DNA from: a virus
Strand: one strand, 5' to 3'
Length of the DNA: 28,745 nucleotides
IMG/VR virus record: IMGVR_UViG_3300030012_003380
Coordinates: 588 to 29,332 of that record
In this document: positions 25,276 through 28,745 of the stretch, piece after piece
Layout: each line of letters begins with the position of its first letter
Numbering within the stretch: the first letter of the stretch is position 1
Notes under the pieces: generated by a model
Seen by the model: only the letters and a program-made list of their open reading frames with translations
Told to the model about the DNA's origin: nothing
Database searches by the model: none
Translations under genes and position numbers: made by a program

Positions 25276-25302
25276 ATAGTTTGGATGAGTCCTGTTTAAG
25301 TT

Positions 25303-26355
25303 ATGTTAGGAACCTATTATTATCATGAAATTATCAGAAGGACTATTATATCCTTTGGTACTCTTTTTAATGAAATAGATATAAAACACCAAACGTCTGC
25401 AGGTGGAGCATTTTCAACTGTAAGAGTTCCAATTGCTTATGGCCCAACAGAAAAGTTTTTAGCAAGATTAGAGCAGAAACCAGATTTAAGAAAGAGAGTT
25501 GCAATAACTCTACCTCGTCTAGCATTTGAAATGGACGGTATATCATATGATCCTGCAAGAAAAGTTTCAACAATGCAAACTTTTAAAGCATTTACTAAAG
25601 ATGGATCCAAAAGTGCACGAAAAGTTTTTATGCCAGTTCCATATAATTTAAGTTTTAAGTTATATGCAATGACACAATACAATGAAGATTCACTACAAAT
25701 AATAGAACAGATACTGCCATACTTTCAACCATCATTTAATTTGACTGTAGATTTAGTTAAAGCGATTGGTGAAACAAGAGATATACCAATGATTTTAGAT
25801 AGTGTAACTTTTGATGATAATTATGAGAGTGGATTCGATCAGAAAAGAGTTATAACTCACACATTAGGATTTACAGCAAAAACATATCTGTTTGGCCCTG
25901 TATCCGATTCTGGAACTGGACTAATTAAGAAAGTTCAAGTTGATTATCATGCAAGCACAAATACTAAAACCGCACAGAGATTTAAGAGATATGTTGCTAC
26001 ACCTCGAGCTCTTAAAGATTATAATGATGATGGAGTTACAAGACTTGCAGAGGATATAACAAAAACTCAAAGAAAATTCTTGGTTCAAAATACTGCAAGT
26101 TTAGTTGTGGATACTTATATTGCTATCGGTAATGAACTGATGTTTATTAAAGAAATAGATGGAAATAACATCACTGTTAATCGTGGTGAAGATGGAACAA
26201 CTATAGATACTCATATAAACGGTGACGTAATTGACGCAGTAAATGCTGCTGATGATGCACTTGTTGAAGTTGGTGATGACTTTGGATTTAGTGAACAGAG
26301 ATTTGATTTACCAGACTTTAGATCTTACAGTCCAACGAAAGGAGTTGATGTATGA
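25303..26355 (+). CDS. gp15: Tail sheath stabiliser / tail completion protein gp15
   Basis: In T4, gp15 forms the hexameric ring that ends the tail and accepts the head neck. Strong matches are seen at the N-terminus (MLGTYYYHEIIRRTIISFGT, LFNEIDIKHQ), then VRVPIAYGPTEKFLARL, ITLPRLAFEMDGISYDPARK, and the hallmark EDSLQIIEQILPYFQPSFN. The predicted 350 residues exceed T4 gp15 (about 272). The surplus is residues ~263–320, which hold an IDxE…RG…H module (FIKEIDGNNITVNRGEDG, then TTIDTHINGDVIDAVN). A 27-base gap precedes it with no clear Shine-Dalgarno. Its stop overlaps gp16 (ATGA). Confidence 0.93.
   Translation: MLGTYYYHEIIRRTIISFGTLFNEIDIKHQTSAGGAFSTVRVPIAYGPTEKFLARLEQKPDLRKRVAITLPRLAFEMDGISYDPARKVSTMQTFKAFTKDGSKSARKVFMPVPYNLSFKLYAMTQYNEDSLQIIEQILPYFQPSFNLTVDLVKAIGETRDIPMILDSVTFDDNYESGFDQKRVITHTLGFTAKTYLFGPVSDSGTGLIKKVQVDYHASTNTKTAQRFKRYVATPRALKDYNDDGVTRLAEDITKTQRKFLVQNTASLVVDTYIAIGNELMFIKEIDGNNITVNRGEDGTTIDTHINGDVIDAVNAADDALVEVGDDFGFSEQRFDLPDFRSYSPTKGVDV
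26091..26240 (+). repeat. IDxE…RG…H module in the gp15 C-terminal extension
   Basis: Translated TYIAIGNELMFIKEIDGNNI, then NRGEDGTTIDTHINGDVID. It has the same order of elements as the modules in the giant protein and the DUF4815 protein, though it is more diverged. Confidence 0.55.
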
Positions 26356-26771
26356 GTAAATTTGAAGAGATAGATGAATTTTTGGATATAGAACCGATTG
26401 ATGTTCCAAAAAAGAATCAAATTAAAAAGATAGAGAAAAAAGATGATCCCACTCTTGACTATGAGTATTCAAGAGGAAATTTATATTCTTTAATTGAAAA
26501 AGGACAAGAGGCAATAAATGGCATACTTGAGTTAGCACAAGATGGTCAGCAACCAAGAGCATATGAAGTTGCAGGACAATTAATTAAAAGTGTAGGAGAT
26601 ACAACTGATAAGTTAATTGATCTTCAAACCAAAATGAAAGAATTGAAAAAGGAAGATGATGGTTCACCAAAAACAGTTAATAATGCGTTATTTGTTGGAT
26701 CAACTTCAGAACTTTCAAAATTATTAAAGAAAGGAGTTCTAAATAATAAGGTGGAAAAGGAAGAAGAATGA
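26352..26771 (+). CDS. gp16: Small terminase subunit gp16
   Basis: Recognises or regulates concatemer DNA for packaging and stimulates the gp17 motor. It is 139 residues (T4 about 164). The acidic N-terminus (SKFEEIDEFLDIEPIDVPKK) leads into a conserved segment, DPTLDYEYSRGNLYSLIEKG, then QEAINGILELAQDGQQPRAY and a helical core (SVGDTTDKLIDLQTKMKELK) typical of the oligomerising coiled-coil region of T4-like gp16. The C-terminus is basic/acidic (LSKLLKKGVLNNKVEKEEE). AAAGGAG lies 7 bases before the ATG, which overlaps the gp15 stop; its own stop overlaps the next ATG (ATGA). Confidence 0.9.
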   Translation: MSKFEEIDEFLDIEPIDVPKKNQIKKIEKKDDPTLDYEYSRGNLYSLIEKGQEAINGILELAQDGQQPRAYEVAGQLIKSVGDTTDKLIDLQTKMKELKKEDDGSPKTVNNALFVGSTSELSKLLKKGVLNNKVEKEEE

Positions 26772-27481
26772 AAACATTCAAAGAATTTATACAAGAAAGC
26801 AGTCTTTCAAGAATCAAAAGTAAAGCAGATAAGGGTGGTATGGCTATCCTTTCTGGAAGTCGTGGTGATAAATCTGCAAAAGAAAATCGTGCAAGAGCAA
26901 AACAATTAGATAAAGATATTCGTGGAAAGTTTGGAAAAGGTGCAACAAAAGTAACTGGAAAATATCTTGAAAAAGATGAAAAAACTGGAGAAGAAAAGAA
27001 AGTAAAAGAGAGAAGTCACGTTGTAACTTCTGGAAAGATGGGTAAAAGAAAATTCAAGAAAGCAGTTAAGGCATTAGGTAAAAAATACGATCAAGATTCA
27101 GTCATTACACAAACAAAAGGTGGTGGAGGAGCTACACTTAAAAGAACTCGTAAAGGTGGATTACCAAAAAGAAATATAAAACTTGGAAAGATGAAACCTC
27201 AAGGTAAAAATCCAGAAGCAGAAACTCAAGTTAAAGGTAAAACATTTACTTATGAGTCATATCTTCGTATTCAAGAGAGAGGTAAAACTTATACAATAGC
27301 ACTTAACTGGAGAGGAAAATTAATTACAACTCAAATGTTTATACCATCATTTAAGAGACCTTCAAAAGCAGAGATGACAGCAGAAGTGCAAAAAGTATAT
27401 CCAACATCTGTTGTAATGTATTTCAGTCCATCAGTGGTAGATCCAACAAAACCGATGTTATACGCTGGAAAAGAAACGTAA
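26768..27481 (+). CDS. Probable head-internal protein with T4-type capsid-targeting leader, 237 aa
   Basis: The first ten residues, MKTFKEFIQE, nearly equal the T4 capsid-targeting sequence MKTYQEFIAE. That leader brings internal proteins into the prohead and is cut after the Glu by protease gp21. The residue after the cut is Ser. Residues ~22–115 have a pattern that may belong to the DUF3293 group (AILSGSRGDKSAKENRARAK, QLDKDIRGKFGKGATKVTGK, ERSHVVTSGKMGKRKF, KKYDQDSVITQ); this is tentative. A basic Gly/Lys linker (~116–155) follows, then a separate C-terminal domain (~156–237) with TYTIALNWRGKLITTQMFIP and VYPTSVVMYFSPSVVDPTKP. The whole protein is very Lys/Arg-rich, consistent with DNA contact in the head. 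It lies between gp16 and gp17, joined to gp16 by ATGA and preceded by AAAAGGAAGA. Its biochemical function is unknown. Confidence 0.75.
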   Translation: MKTFKEFIQESSLSRIKSKADKGGMAILSGSRGDKSAKENRARAKQLDKDIRGKFGKGATKVTGKYLEKDEKTGEEKKVKERSHVVTSGKMGKRKFKKAVKALGKKYDQDSVITQTKGGGGATLKRTRKGGLPKRNIKLGKMKPQGKNPEAETQVKGKTFTYESYLRIQERGKTYTIALNWRGKLITTQMFIPSFKRPSKAEMTAEVQKVYPTSVVMYFSPSVVDPTKPMLYAGKET

Positions 27482-27487
27482 ATTGTC

Positions 27488-28745
27488 ATGAGTGAAATTT
27501 ATCTTGGTAATCCTAATCTAAAAAAAGCAAATACACCGATTGAATTCACTGCAAAGCAGATTGAAGAATTTATGAAGTGTAAAAATGATCCTGTTTATTT
27601 CTCACAAAAATATGTGAAGATTGTGAGTCTTGATGAAGGATTAGTTCCGTTCAAACCATATAAATTTCAAGAAAAATTAATTAAGAGATTTCATAAAAAC
27701 CGTTTTAATATTTGTAAGATGCCTCGACAAACAGGTAAATCTACAACTGTGGTATCTTATCTACTTCACTATGCAGTTTTTAATGATAGTGTAAATATTG
27801 GTATACTAGCAAACAAAGCTGCAACTGCAAGAGAATTATTAGGAAGATTACAAACTGCCTACGAAAATCTTCCAAAATGGATGCAACAAGGTGTGTTGGT
27901 ATGGAACCGTGGATCATTGGAGTTGGAAAATGGATCTAAAATACTTGCAGCATCTACCTCCGCATCTGCAGTTAGAGGTATGTCTTTCAACATTCTTTTT
28001 CTGGACGAGTTTGCCTTTGTTCCTAATCACATCGCTGACTCGTTCTTTGCCTCTGTATATCCTACTATTACTTCTGGTAAAAAAACCAAAGTCATCATAG
28101 TTTCTACCCCACACGGTATGAATCATTTTTACCGATTATGGCACGATGCAGAAAGAGGAAAGAATGAATATACACCGACTGATGTTCACTGGTCTGAAGT
28201 ACCAGGTCGAAATGCAAAGTGGAAAAAACAAACGATTGCTAATACATCAGAACAACAATTTAAGATTGAGTTTGAATGTGAGTTCTTGGGATCTATTGAT
28301 ACTCTGATTGCTCCAAGTAAACTTAAGGCATTAGTATATGAGAACCCAATCAAACAGAATGCAGGTCTAGACATTTATATCCCTTCAGAAAAAAATCACG
28401 ATTACCTAATGACAGTTGATGTTGCAAGAGGTGTTGGAGAAGATTACTCTGCATTTGTATTAACTGATATCACTGAGTTTCCACATAAGGTTGTAGCAAA
28501 ATATCGAAATAATGAAATCAAACCAATGTTATTTCCAAATATCATATATGAAGTGGCAATGAATTATAATCAAGCCTTTATTCTTTGTGAAGTAAATGAT
28601 ATCGGTGATCAGATCGCTTCAATACTTAATTTTGATATGGAATACGAGAACCTTTTAATGTGCTCAATGAGAGGTCGTGCAGGTCAAATTGTAGGTCAGG
28701 GATTTAGTGGAAAGAAAACTCAACTTGGTGTAAAGATGTCCAAAA
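27488..28745 (+). CDS. gp17: Large terminase subunit gp17 (3' truncated by window edge)
   Basis: ATPase/nuclease motor that packages DNA into the prohead. 419 codons are present; the frame stays open to the window end (T4 gp17 is 610 aa). The ATP-binding region has an adenine-type motif FKPYKFQEKLI (~55–65), Walker A MPRQTGKSTT (78–87), Walker B ILFLDEFAFV with Asp173 and catalytic Glu174, and a coupling motif VSTPHG (205–210). The RNase H-like nuclease begins with TVDVARGVGEDYSAF (Asp311 as first metal ligand; Asp319 nearby) and CEVNDIGDQI (Glu368), matching T4 Asp401 and Glu458. The third acidic ligand lies beyond the window. The start at 27488 is 6 bases after the upstream stop. Confidence 0.95.
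   Translation, partial: MSEIYLGNPNLKKANTPIEFTAKQIEEFMKCKNDPVYFSQKYVKIVSLDEGLVPFKPYKFQEKLIKRFHKNRFNICKMPRQTGKSTTVVSYLLHYAVFNDSVNIGILANKAATARELLGRLQTAYENLPKWMQQGVLVWNRGSLELENGSKILAASTSASAVRGMSFNILFLDEFAFVPNHIADSFFASVYPTITSGKKTKVIIVSTPHGMNHFYRLWHDAERGKNEYTPTDVHWSEVPGRNAKWKKQTIANTSEQQFKIEFECEFLGSIDTLIAPSKLKALVYENPIKQNAGLDIYIPSEKNHDYLMTVDVARGVGEDYSAFVLTDITEFPHKVVAKYRNNEIKPMLFPNIIYEVAMNYNQAFILCEVNDIGDQIASILNFDMEYENLLMCSMRGRAGQIVGQGFSGKKTQLGVKMSK

Noticed and set aside
25273-25281. CTAAATAG between gp14 and gp15 as a further late promoter
   Set aside because: It lacks the full TATAAATA octamer and includes the gp14 stop codon; too weak to call.
25276-25302. Possible terminator in the gp14–gp15 gap
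   Set aside because: Only a few bases could pair (GGA/TCC) and no T-run follows; no credible hairpin terminator was seen in any gap of the window.
27891-28374. Short open frames on both strands near the right end
   Set aside because: They overlap the terminase Walker B and coupling-motif region of gp17, whose frame is unambiguous.
1-28745. tRNA genes, CRISPR arrays, insertion sequences or host metabolic genes
   Set aside because: No direct-repeat arrays, transposase frames, inverted-repeat ends or tRNA-like cloverleaf segments were noticed; coding sequence fills nearly all of the window and no gap exceeds about 40 bases.

Overview
This window is part of the virion-morphogenesis region of an AT-rich, T4-like marine myovirus. 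All genes are on the + strand with almost no intergenic space. Gene content and order (gp6 – gp7-position giant – gp8 – DUF4815-type protein – small fibre cassette – gp13 – gp14 – gp15 – gp16 – insert – gp17) follow the T4 late structural block as it appears in marine T4-like phages that infect picocyanobacteria or SAR11. The T4 genes 9–12 and wac are not recognisable. The sequence does not show which marine host is involved: there are no tRNAs, photosynthesis genes or other host-derived metabolic genes here.

Layout. Positions 1–1110 encode the C-terminal part of baseplate wedge protein gp6. Positions 1114–11568 hold one uninterrupted gene of 3484 codons in the gp7 position. It has a gp7-like N-terminus, a YHYH-type domain and many small beta-rich modules. 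A T4-type late promoter (TATAAATA) follows, then gp8 (11602–13194) and a 2457-residue DUF4815-type virion protein (13199–20572). Next come a 74-residue coiled-coil protein, a second TATAAATA, and three fibre or adhesin-like proteins (20836–22832). A 58-codon coiled-coil gene (22837–23013) overlaps the neck gene gp13. The block gp13 – gp14 – gp15 – gp16 runs to 26771. A 237-residue protein with an N-terminal T4-type capsid-targeting/prohead-protease leader (26768–27481) then sits between the small and large terminase genes. The large terminase gp17 starts at 27488 and runs off the window.

Together these genes build the baseplate wedge and its peripheral fibres, the neck and tail-completion collar, and the DNA-packaging motor. 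The most unusual theme is that the same small sequence modules recur inside different, structurally unrelated virion proteins. These modules are SGxGY glycine repeats, an 'IDxE…RG…H' module, an 'HxFxxGE/D' module and others. They occur in the gp7-position giant, gp8, the DUF4815 protein, gp14 and gp15, and make several of these proteins much longer than their T4 counterparts. The second notable item is a probable head-internal (DNA co-packaged) protein encoded between gp16 and gp17.
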